Of a stretch of DNA of 64,000 bases, positions 47,901-57,930 are shown piece after piece (the first letter of the stretch is position 1; each line of letters opens with the position of its first letter). The position numbers and the translations under genes are program-made. A model generated the notes under the pieces. That model did no database searches. It saw only the letters and a program-made list of their open reading frames with translations, and was not told where the DNA came from. Source of the stretch: Magnolia sinica (lineage: Eukaryota > Streptophyta > Magnoliopsida > Magnoliales > Magnoliaceae); NCBI RefSeq assembly GCF_029962835.1, contig NC_080583.1:66697158-66761157 (forward strand), given 5' to 3'.

Positions 47901-49306
47901 AGTCGAATTGGCCCCATTTTTCGGCTCAATGCCTAAAATGGTCTGGGGAAAGGGATGGACAGTGTGGATTAAGTCCATACATCAAGGTGGGGCCTGCATG
48001 AGTGGCCCACCCATTAAGCTTGTGAATCAAGCTAATATTTTTTTGTTTTCATTACACGTCCAGCGTCCCTAGACACTGGACGGTTTGGACACATGCTTAA
48101 GGTGGGCCCTGCTCAGGTGTGCCACCACATGATGGATGGTGCGGATACAACACATATGTAAAGTGGGCCCCACCTATAGATGGCTTGGATAAAATACATG
48201 CTTCATGGTGGGGTCCATCCGGATGGGCCACACGGCCACATCATCATATACAATAGGCAAATGAAAGAGAGAGGAAGAGAGAGAGAGAAAAGAGGGACAT
48301 GTGTGATGGAGGGACCCCGACAATATGGGCCCTCCTTTTCAAGCATTCAATCATACATCAAGTGGGTCTCAATACATGTGGGCCCACCAAATCAAAGATC
48401 AACGGTGGAGATTCCTTCTCCACCAAAAAGGAAGGTCTAGATGACCTCTATCTATACAAAGAAAATAAACATCATAACAGGGTCCATGGAGAATGGCCCC
48501 ATCATGGAATGATCATGAGAATCAAGGTGGGCCATCGGCCACACCTAGGGTCCCAACATGAGATCCATACCATCAATCGGTAGGCCTCACTTGGCCCATT
48601 ATAAAAATATAAAAATCTAGCCTATAAAGCACCCACCATTCGATCTTCTTGGTCTATTGGAAAGCCAATCTCCTTGTGCCTCACTTTGATGGAGGATGAT
48701 GAGAGATGAATAGCTAGGATGAAGGTTTTTGGGAGAGGAAGTGGGCCACACAAAATACCTTTTCACACATTTGGGATGCTTGGACGTCCATTTTTTTCTT
48801 CTCCTTTGTTGCTTGGAAAATGTGTAAAGAGAAAGAGAGAGAGAATGGTGGTTGTAAGGGAGGTTATGGGTGAGGGATGTGAGGTGAGTGATGGATGTGA
48901 AGTGAGTGATGGTGAGGTGAGAGATTAGTTGACTTGGTGGTTGCTTGACTTGTGGAGAAAGAAAGTATGGGTGTTCTTGTACTTGACATGAGGTGATTGA
49001 TTAATTGATTTGAGTGATTGATTGATGGGACATGTTGTAGAGATTCCCTTGGGATTGCAAATGTGCAGCGTTTTATTCGAAATAAACATCGGCCCACATC
49101 TCTTGGCCAGGGTATCGGATCGGTGCACGAGATGCGGCGACGGTGCGGTTGCAATGGTACAAGTCTCGGATTAAGCTGACTCAAATCTATGGGATACGAC
49201 TTAGGGTCGCGCGTAAACATTGATTATAGGTCACGAATTGTCAGAATTTGACGGGAAGGATCGCAAGAGTCGACGGAACAGTACGGACTAGGATACGGGT
49301 CTTACC
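44954..49306 (-). mobile_element. Second copy of the very large solo LTR family, 4.35 kb
   Basis: On the minus strand it starts TAAGACCCGTATCC at about 49306 (the leading TG is altered) and ends GCGTGACA at 44954. The perfect 5-bp duplication GACTT lies at 44949-44953 and 49307-49311. It matches 35983-41854 along both ends and much of the body in inverted orientation, but its GGCCCA array is far shorter. It carries a tandem duplication at about 47010-47510. No coding sequence is present. Confidence 0.82.
47010..47510 (-). repeat. Partial tandem duplication of a MITE-like module inside the LTR
   Basis: Two copies about 330 bp apart (about 47010-47165 and 47340-47490) share GGGGCCCACCATANTGTTTAT, CATCCAANCNGTTG, AAGGTCAC and CAAAACTTCTGT wording. 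Between them short units of the form ACGGTGGGTCCCACC plus CCGTGGACGG repeat three times. Confidence 0.65.
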
Positions 49307-50035
49307 GACTTCATTTGGAAGAACATCATCTATAGATTTGGCATTCTGCACAACATTGTTACCACTAATGGTATGTAGTACAACAACGCCAAGTTCCGAG
49401 GACTATGTGAGAAGCTTGGCATTCACAATGCCTTGGCCTCACCTTGGCACCGACAAGCCAATGGCTAGGTGGAAGTGGTCAACAAAATCATCAAGAGACA
49501 CCTCAAGGCCAAGCTCCAGAAATTCAAGGGAGCATGGTCTGAAAAATTGTCACATGTCTTATAGGCATATCGGATCACAGCTCGAACAACTATCAGGGAG
49601 GACCCCTTTTCACTAGCCTTTGGTTCCAAGGTAGTGGTCCTAGTAGAAATCGAAATGCCCTCAGGCCGAACCGAGCTATTCTGACCAAAGGAGAATGATG
49701 TACAAATTTGCTAAGCCTCGATCTGCTGAAGGAACTCAGAGACAACACACAAGTGAAAGTCATCGCCTATATAGCAGAGAGATGCTCAGCACTACAACTC
49801 AAGTTTGAGTCAGTGAAGATTAAGAGTGGAACACTTAGTGCTGCAAGAGGTCTCCCTAAGAATGAAGGAGCCTGACTTGGGAGCCCTAAGACTAAACTGG
49901 GAAGGACCCTACAAAGTCATCGTCATATCCCGACCGGCTAAAGGACTTAGAAGGACGAGCTTTGCCCCATCCTTAAAATGCAAAGTACTTGAAGATTTAC
50001 TATGTGACTAGAGAGCCTAGGAAAGGGTAAAACCC
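49307..50035 (+). pseudogene. Integrase C-terminal half of the outer element
   Basis: Starts abruptly at DFIWKNIIYRFGIL (catalytic-core middle), then NAKFRGLCEKLGI, a SPWHRQANG segment, VEVVNKIIKRHLKAKL, the LSHVL-AYRITARTTI motif, PFSLAFGSKVVVLVEI and, after stops, LRLNWEGPYKVI. The N-terminal zinc finger and first catalytic Asp are missing: the upstream RNase H joins directly to this point in the pre-insertion sequence, so a deletion removed about 1 kb or more. Several stops are present. Confidence 0.8.
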
Positions 50036-50314
50036 GAGGAGGCAACCTTCTAACTACAAAAGACTCAGCGATTAATAAGGAAGCCGAGGAGAGGGAGAGA
50101 CCGAAGAAGGCACCCTCCAACTGAGCTTGTTACCCTGATAAGGTAACAAATGAAAGGGACATAGATCATGGACAAACATTCAACACCAACCTAAGTGCTC
50201 GGGAAGATATGTTCCCGAGGAGACTCCTAAAGGGTCTAACCCCTACTATCCTTCATCCCCAAGATCTCACTTCCGAGCCCGAGCAGGTCGAGCTCAGAAG
50301 TGGGGCGTAACTGT
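50036..50314 (+). mobile_element. 3' noncoding region and polypurine tract of the outer element
   Basis: Noncoding spacer with GGGAGAGACCGAAGAAGG-type purine stretches. It ends in AGAAGTGGGGCG (about 50296-50307), a polypurine tract just before the 3' LTR. Confidence 0.6.
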
Positions 50315-51603
50315 TGTGGGGAAAATGGAATTGGTCCCTCATATGAGAAGAACAACCAATCTAACTACAAGAGAAGTGCTCTGAGCTGGGGTAACCAAAG
50401 GTCCAGGAAGAAGGACCATTAACAAGGCTCTGAGTCGAGTTGTTAAAGCGCATGGCTTGGAGATAGAACGAGCGGTTCCCCTAACACAAAGATGAGCCCC
50501 TGAGCTAAGCTGTCTGATGATAGGGCTCGATGGGAGAATGATCAACTCACTAGAAGCATTTACAACACATGTAAGGGACCCGTAAGTCAAGGAGCTCAAG
50601 ATCCGAGCTGATCTGGTCGAACACGGCTAAAGTGGCATGAGTAACCTAGAAGGGATTATGCCCCAGATCTAGAAAAGAAGAGCCCGACCTGATCTCAACC
50701 AAAGATTATGCCGATCGAGGTGGGCTTGATGACATTTTCGAGAGTAGTTTTCCATTTAAACGAAGGACTCTCTAGCGCATCCCATTAAGACATGAAAGTT
50801 TCATAATCGCCCAAAGACCCTATAAATACAGCTACCCTAAATGAATGGAGGTAAGCAAAAAACACAAACTCTGGCCTTTAGGCATCGGAGGCTCCACAGT
50901 CGATCACCAGCATCCCCCATTCACCATATCTCCCTTGTTCCTTACAGGTCCATTGGTGGGCGTTCTTGCTCGATCAATTGTAGGGGTTTACACGAACTGA
51001 GCTAGCTCAGTTAGCTCGCTCAACTCGACTCGAAAAGCCTCAATTCGACTCGGTTCCAAGCTGAGTTCAGTTGAGCTGATTTTTTTAAGCTCGAAAATGA
51101 GTTCGAGCAGAGTTCGAGCAGGCCCCAGCTCGACTCAACTCAGATCGAATCCAGCTCAAATCGAACTCAAATCGAACCAGTTCGGTGACTCGGTTACTTT
51201 GTCATTGATGTTGCTCACCAGCTATTTGATAAAATGACTCAACGAAAATGTGGCCGGTGGCTAGGAAGGTATGTACATGAAACAAATACCCTTTTTCTCT
51301 TTGTTTTTCTTGGTTTTTATGTTGCTTAGAAGGTGTTTGATAAAATACTTGTAAAACCATTGCCTCTGTTTGTAAAACAGTGGGATTTTGAAGTTACAGT
51401 TCAAGTGTTTGCGGAAATGCCTCAATGGCGAACTTGGCTCGAACTTGGCCCGAGCTGCCGACCGAACCCAGTCGAGCTGGCCAGTTAGGCTCGAGGACCG
51501 AGCCGAGTCGAGTTCGAGCTGAGGTCAACCAATGGCCAAGCCGAGTTAACTCGATGTACACCCCTAATCAATTGAATCTGTTTGCCAAAATCCGGTGACA
51601 ACA
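50315..51603 (+). repeat. 3' LTR of the outer gypsy element, interrupted by a hAT MITE
   Basis: The LTR opens TGTGGGGAAAATGG and closes GTGACAACA. Removing the 586-bp MITE and one 8-bp duplication leaves about 695 bp, matching the 712-bp 5' LTR. Confidence 0.87.
50981..51566. mobile_element. hAT-type MITE in the 3' LTR
   Basis: Perfect 8-bp duplication ATCAATTG at 50973-50980 and 51567-51574. Ends are TAGGGGTTTACACGAA and, inverted on the right, TAGGGGTGTACATCGA. Eight-bp duplications with TAGGG termini identify hAT elements. The subterminal regions are full of CTCGACTCG/GAGCTC words. The 586-bp body has no transposase. Confidence 0.9.
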
Positions 51604-51975
51604 ATAATCACTATTCTTTTCGTTACTTTTCACCTCCTTGGAGAGAAGAAAAGAAGTGTGAACTGCCAATTTCGAAAATTTATCTTATAATAAAATCATA
51701 TATATATATATATATATAGCAACAATCAAACTCGTGATAACTTAATTTTGGGTCACTCACCATTTTAGCCTTGATCATCCATTTTATGGATGGTTGCCAT
51801 AAATTGGATGGTCAGGATTACTTATATCATTTTAGATCCTACACTTTAAGACATACACCACATCCACCATGTGCCTAATTTGGATGTTCTAAAGATGGTA
51901 AACAAGTCACATGTGAGGTAGATGACCCACTCCCATTATCAAAATGGCAGCAAACTATCACACTAAGTATGTGAT

Positions 51976-52153
51976 TAGGGTTATACACGAATCGGGCTAG
52001 CCTGATTAACTCGCTCGACTCGGCCCAAAAAAGCTCGACTCGACCTGACCCGGAACTGATTTCGGCTCGAGACGGTCCATGGCAAAATGAGAACCACTAT
52101 CCACATCTCATGTGTGACACCACCCGGCGCTAAGCCTACCATATCCTTTATGG

Positions 52154-52217
<64 letters not shown>

Positions 52218-52541
52218 TAAATTCTTACCCAGTTACCCTAACCATTTATAGCAATCCAAGCCATCCAAATCGTGGGTCCCTTTGTAGATGGAGTAAAGTC
52301 CCAAAAATTTATGACAAAAATCCTTCCCAAAAATCAAGGCCGTTCAAGTTACCTGTCAAAGCTCTTCTCATGGAGTAGATGGAGCAGATTCAAAAAACCA
52401 AGCCCGTCCAAATCGTGAGTCCGAAACTGGCCCGAACTCGCCCGATTGCTCACCAGGCCAGGTTCGGGCTGAACATGTTGGCCCGGTGACCGGGCCGAGT
52501 TGAGCCCAATTCAACTCGGTTCGGCCAGATGTACACCCCTA
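51976..52541. mobile_element. Second hAT-type MITE of the same family, with an internal (TA)n tract
   Basis: Ends TAGGGTTATACACGAATC and, inverted, TAGGGGTGTACATCTGG. The duplication is TATGTGAT (51968-51975) and TACGTGAT (52542-52549), one mismatch. Subterminal wording (GGGCTAGCCTGATTAACTCGC) matches the copy at 50981. A (TA)n stretch occupies about 52155-52215. It lies 0.4 kb from its relative. Confidence 0.88.
52155..52215. repeat. (TA)n microsatellite inside the second hAT MITE
   Basis: About 30 TA units. Confidence 0.95.
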
Positions 52542-52549
52542 TACGTGAT

Positions 52550-53380
52550 CCTTCCATAAGGTACAACTAGTAGGACCCACAGTCCATGGCCGTGAGCACG
52601 AATGCACCGAAAACATGTTAAGAAGATTTAGACAAAAGAAAAAAAAAAAAAAAAAGCTAATATGCTGATGCGTATCTCGAGGTTGCCTCGGTCTGGCCCA
52701 CTTTACTTTTGTATACAACTTCCAGCGAATAGTGTCCGTAAGCGTGTCCTTATAAGAAGGATGGCCACGTCACAGCCTATCTTCCTCTGGTGCACCCTAA
52801 TCATGGCAAAATAACCGCCGCTTCCGCCCACGCTCAGTTCCTCGCCGACCGCTCAATCCTCGCCGATTATCGAGCCGTAAATGCATGCGCTGAGAACTGC
52901 TAAGAAGATTCGCGCATGGGACCTAACGTTAATGTACGCTGGCCCAAACATAAAGCCAGCCGGTCAACTTTTCAAGTGGGCCAGAGAAGTGGATGGCTAG
53001 AAAGCAGATGGGATGATCTAAGTATAGTATTTCATGCATGTGTGGGCCCCTGACATACCGATAAGCCCTAATCAATGCCTACAAAATATTCACTGCAGCC
53101 TCACCTAACGGGACCATGGATTGTGCATAGTGTTTCTCGTTGTCACCTCCATGGCTCCCGGTGCTGTCGATGAATCTGGTTTTGGTTGGGTCCTATACTT
53201 CCCCTAACCAGGGTAATCGGGTTCGGTTGGGTCCTACAGTACCCTTACCCAGGCTAACCTGGTTCGGGTTGTTCCAAGGAATAAAATGATATTGAATTGT
53301 ACTAGACGGTATTAACATTGTTATTGTACAGTGATTGCATTTATGGAAATATCATGGTATTTTAGCCTTCCAATTCCATC
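52550..53380. other. Unassigned DNA with a GC-rich island
   Basis: A GC-rich stretch at about 52800-52900 contrasts with its surroundings and could be a captured or decayed gene fragment, but its translations in three forward frames show no family I recognise. The remainder has duplicated GGTTCGGNTGGGTCCTA wording at 53180-53275. Confidence 0.35.
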
Positions 53381-53388
53381 TTTGGGAT

Positions 53389-53914
53389 GAAATCGGATTG
53401 CGTACCGAGTCACTCGGAACGCTCTTATGGTACTGAGTAAACTCTGTTGGGCCCACCGTGAATGCACGTGGTTTATCCACGCCGTCCATTCGTTTTTCCA
53501 AATAATTTTAGGGGTTCAACCCAAAATTGATGCATGTACAAAGCTCAAGTGGACTATACCACAAGAAAAAGTGGAAGTATTGATTTCCACCGTTGAAAAT
53601 TTTCTAAGGACCCCAGTGATGTTTATTTGTCATCCAACCTGTTCGTAAGATTAGAAAGACATAGATGAGAGGAAAACACTAATATCAGCTTGATCTAAAA
53701 CTTCCGTTGGCTCCAAGATTTTTTCAACGGTGTATGTTCAATTTACACTGTTTTCGGTGGTGTGGTCCACTTAAGGTTTGGATATGCTCCATTTTTGGAG
53801 TAAAGCCCTAAAATTATGTGGTAAAAGAGATGGACAGAGTGGATACAATGCATGAATGACAGCGGGCCCCACAGAGTTTAGCGTACTGATTTACTCCGTA
53901 CGCAATCCTCTTCC
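53389..53914. mobile_element. Mutator-like MITE, second end type
   Basis: A perfect 9-bp repeat CTTTGGGAT lies at 53380-53388 and 53915-53923. The ends include GGATTGCGTAC in inverted pairs followed by about 60 bp of weaker pairing (CTCTGTTGGGCCCACC against its partner). The interior has the same module as 25237-25794: AAGTGGACTATACC, CCGTTGAAAATTTTCTAAGGACC, TTTGTCATCCAACCTGTTC. No coding sequence. The outermost few bases of the ends pair poorly. Confidence 0.75.
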
Positions 53915-54386
53915 CTTTGGGATAATATTCTTGCTAAGGAAAATCATTGGATTAAGTAAAATCTTATTTGGTGGACAATGGAATTGTAATCAATGACCAA
54001 ATTTACAATAAATGTCATTCACTTGTTCACATATATAACCAGAATGTCACGTGTATATGGATGGACGGCATGGGTTAACGCATGCATCATTGTGGCGCTA
54101 GTAAATTTCAAAATTCATGGAAATCCCACGTGGGACCGAATGCATTTCCATCACACGTAATCATAACCTTTCTTATCCTCCCCAAATGATGGATGGGACC
54201 AAATGCAATTCAATCCCACCTAATTCCATTTAATACCTGCATTAATCAAATGCCCTTGATTAGGTCCACGTCCTAGAGACTGAGTCAGATCATGATATCC
54301 ATTATTTCAAGTTAGCATTTACATGGTCAGCCAAAACCATGAATGGATTAGACCACACACGTAACACTGTCAGTCTCAAATTAGCT

Positions 54387-54526
54387 TTCTTTTTTTTTTT
54401 CTTTCTAAGCTTGTCAGTTCACACTGCACTGTTAGCCACCCCCTCTAGGGAATCGATACCAAGACCTAAGTGTTGAAACGAGGTATCTTTCACTCAGCCT
54501 ACCACTTGAGCCATGGATCTGGGTGT
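54387..54526 (-). mobile_element. tRNA-derived SINE, second copy
   Basis: On the minus strand it has the same A-box-like (ATGGCTCAAGTGG) and B-box-like (GGTATCGATTCC) segments as the copy at 26156-26307 and ends in an A-rich tail (the T run at 54387-54402). The target duplication is GTCTCAAATTAGCT (54373-54386) and GTCTCAAATGAGCT (54527-54540), one mismatch in 14. Confidence 0.85.
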
Positions 54527-54540
54527 GTCTCAAATGAGCT

Positions 54541-56880
54541 CTCTTCCATGAGAGCGGCTCAGGAACTCTCTTTTCTCTTACTGGAATAATCAAAGTATAT
54601 TAAATACAAGGCACTCTCAAATCTAACTGTCTATTAGAGGAATTGAAAATTAATTAATATTAATTAAGTGGAGGAAGAGAAGGAAAAGAAGTTGCCCACT
54701 TGGGTGGGCCCCACCATCGTGTTTACATGAAATCTACCCTGATCATTCAGTAAGTCATCCCATGCTAGAGGCAGGGAAAAAACTCAACCCCAATTGTGAT
54801 GTAAGGTGGACCACACAACTAGATATAGTGTACAAGACAATGCTCACCCTCCAAACTATTTTCTTTTCTTTTCTTTTTTTGTGGCCCACTTAATTGTAGA
54901 TGGGCTTGAATTTTGGGCTTCAGGCCTATTATTTGGTCTGGCATCTAATGTTCATACTGGATTTCATATAATCTTCAAGGTGGGCCCTTTAGAAATTAAG
55001 AGTGGACATTTTTTGCCCAACTATTTCTTTTGGTCTAGCCAGCTAAATCTGGTCAACCTGATTTTTATTTTTTTGCTTTCGCCATCACATGGGATTACAC
55101 ATTTAATGGCCAAAGTGAAGCACACATACACATCACACTAGGCCTAGTATAAAATCAAGGGCTGCTTGTTGTTTTAACCAGGAAGTCTCGGGTCCAATGT
55201 CCAACGTGTTGGAACTAAGGTTCATCTAATAGATAATCTCTAATTTTCATGTATACATGACATCCAACCCGCCTAATAAATATGCCCCATTATAAAAATC
55301 ACATATTAGAACAAAATTTCAACATCCACTTGTTTGGCTCAAATTCAATCGTGCATGCATGTGGGACATGCCGAGGTTGGATACGGCTTGATTTGAACCG
55401 AACGCCTTGTGACTCTAGGCATTGAGATAAACTGTGTAAGATCGGATATTTGAAGATCAGCTGTCAATCCAGCTACCGATCCTATAATATTAGGTGATTT
55501 ACAAAGAGGAGAATTCACCCTTCAAATGGATTATTTTTGTTTTTGCCTTTCGGTTGAAAGGACTCCAATATTTGTGTGATTACAATCATAATTCAATGAT
55601 AGAATAATGAAGAAATAAAATACAAGGTGAAAGTATTTTATTACTAGTTTTACAATATGGACACTCACGGTCAGCTTTGATGGACGATGATGCATTCATT
55701 GTCCAATCGTGGACTAAACTTTATTGCAAGATGATTGTGAAGTGTACAATGGTCATATGTTCATTACTTGATCAAAAACCGGTCTTCGTGGTATGCGGCC
55801 GATGGAGGATATATCTTCAACAATATGTTCGTCACTCAATAATAATAAAAACTAAGCTTCATGGCAAGATAGCCAGTGGGGCAACAGTATGTTCATGAGA
55901 CTCAGTGGGAACCAAGAACATGACAAAATGACTATCCAGTGGGGCAACATTATGTTTGTAATTAAACTATATGTTTGTTGCTTAGTGTAAACCAAACATC
56001 GCAGTAAAATGACTAGCAGAATCATGTAACACATAGTAAGAAAGCCCCACAACCTTTCATTCAAAATTAAGCGATCTTTCATTCAATCCAGCAGGATGGC
56101 GTGGAGAAGGGTAGAGAGATAAACTAAGAATAAAAATTACAATTACATGCTATGAGGAGCGTTGTACTAGTAAGTGATGGGGAGCTAAATTAGAATAAAA
56201 TAAAGGGATAAGCGTTCACGAGGGACAGATAGATAAGATGTGTTGAGTTGAAAAGAGAATTGATTGATTTGTGTTAGCAAGTGGCGAGGAATTTATAAAC
56301 TTAGAAAGGTGGTGACCTTATATAGTGTATGACAACATGAGAGTGAAGCTAGCTGGCCGTGTTTTGATGAGACTTTAACACTTAATACTTTCCCATATGT
56401 ACACTTCTCTGGCTCCTTCCTTTTGTAGTTCAAAATGCTCGAATGGATTGGACGATTTAACTACTACGTCATCAATATAAATTTTCAAGAATCAACTTAT
56501 CATATCATGGAAAATGGCATTCATAACTCTTTGTTTCGACAAGAAACGAATGGATTTTGATACGAAAATTATCATTCAATAATAACGAAGAAAATAAAAA
56601 AATATTCATCATCATAGATTTTATTGAATCTGAGTTTGTTTACATCCTCGTGTTTCTCTTGATTCTGAAACAAAGTACGACGAATCAGTATAATGACATG
56701 AAAAAGAAGTAATCTAATGGCAATTTCGACAACATTTCGGCGTGTTTTGCATTTGTCGAGGCAACAAAAGGGTTGTGCAGGTCTAAAATCCTTGCTCCAG
56801 GGTGATATTCGTTGAATATATATGTGTGTCTATGTGCGCGCGCGCAAAGAATCCACAAAATTGCAAAGAATAGAGCTGTA
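54541..56880. other. Noncoding DNA with degenerate internal repeats
   Basis: No gene is supported. At about 55870-55960 a CCAGTGGGGCAACANTATGTT unit occurs twice about 65 bp apart, and similar GGCAAGATNG/TATGTTC wording repeats from 55720. The frames at 55677-55898 and 54806-55141 carry no known domain. Part of this may be an unclassified LTR element together with 56880-57930. Confidence 0.35.
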
Positions 56881-56914
56881 TGGACACTTGTTGCGCTCAT
56901 ACGTAGTGTACCGG

Positions 56915-57187
56915 GCAACATTATTTACCGCACAACACTATTCACCATGCAACACTATTCCCAGTACCTATTCCTCTCTCTAGAACTACTGATGATGTAA
57001 ATGAGAGAGGAATGGGGTATTTATAGGCTTTCACATGTGTGAGACCTTAAATTATGTGTCACAGGCCCCATCCTACACAACAACATTATTCATGTGCAAC
57101 ACTATTCATTACGCAACACTATTCACCATGCAACACTATTCACTGTGCAACACTATTCATCGCGCAACACTATTCATGTGCAACAGA
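56915..57187 (+). repeat. Tandem and dispersed GCAACACTATTCA repeat
   Basis: The 15-bp unit GCAACACTATTCANN occurs twice at about 56930-56962 and in a near-perfect array of about seven units at 57079-57186, with only the two spacer bases varying. Unit length is a multiple of three, which explains the open frame through it; it is not a gene. Confidence 0.85.
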
Positions 57188-57489
57188 TTTTTTAAAGAGA
57201 GAGATGATAGAAGGAGGGCTGCATAAATAGGAGAATGTTGCGCAATAGGATATCTAGAGAGATAGAGAGAGGGTCGCGAAATGGGCAGGACTGCCTATCT
57301 TGGATCCTTGATCCGCAACAAACCAAACTCCTATTGACTCGTGCATTTTTTATGCCCCAACAGATGCTCCCTCGATCCTTCTTTAATTGATTTATGAAAT
57401 CAAATGGAGGATCAATCTTCTAATGCACAAAAATCCTGTCATGATAGAAAGGTAGAACTAGTCGCACAATGGAGAAATATCGATTAAAC

Positions 57490-57815
57490 GGAGAACTCAA
57501 GAGTCAAGTTTGAATGGAAAACTAAAGAATCGCGTTCAAATAGAGAATTGCACTTGAATGGATTGTTGTCGAAGGAATCGCGTTTGAATAATGATTGAGT
57601 GATCATTTTCGAACAGAGAATCATACTTGACAGAATTATGCTTGAATGGTGACTGGATGGTCACGCTCAAACGGAAGACTGAATGATTATGCTCGAATGG
57701 AATACTGAATGATCGCGCTTGAACAGAAGACTGAATGATTGTGCTTGAATGGAAGATTGGATGATTGCGCTTGAACAGAACACTAAATGATCGCACTTAA
57801 ATGGAAGACTGAATG
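57490..57815 (+). repeat. Degenerate 24-26 bp tandem repeat
   Basis: Units of the form GAATGATCGCGCTTGAA plus CAGAAGACT repeat at least eight times. The frame on the minus strand (57796-57536) is a by-product of the repeat. Confidence 0.75.
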
Positions 57816-57930
57816 CCCCCAGTTAGAACCAATGAGTGAATGCTTCGATAAGGACGATAATAGCGGTAACAAAAGGACTTTATCTTCATAGCAGTCAACC
57901 AGATAGAATGCTTTTCTATGAATAGGGCTG

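Larger units (their letters stand above)
28547..51603 (+). mobile_element. Decayed Ty3/gypsy element hosting four solo LTRs and a MITE
   Basis: The outer element is bounded by LTRs starting TGTGGGGAAAAT at 28547 and 50315 and ending in ACAACA at 29258 and 51603. The flanks are ATTAT (28542-28546) and ATAAT (51604-51608), a 5-bp duplication with one change. Internal order is primer-binding site, gag, protease, reverse transcriptase, RNase H, integrase, polypurine tract: Ty3/gypsy order. The protein wording and two-part gag suggest the Tat branch. All domains carry stops or altered catalytic residues. Nested insertions account for about 17 kb of the 23 kb. Confidence 0.88.

Noticed and set aside
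57536..57796. 86-codon repetitive frame rich in Phe, Ser, His
   Set aside because: Translation of a tandem repeat with no start-site or family support.
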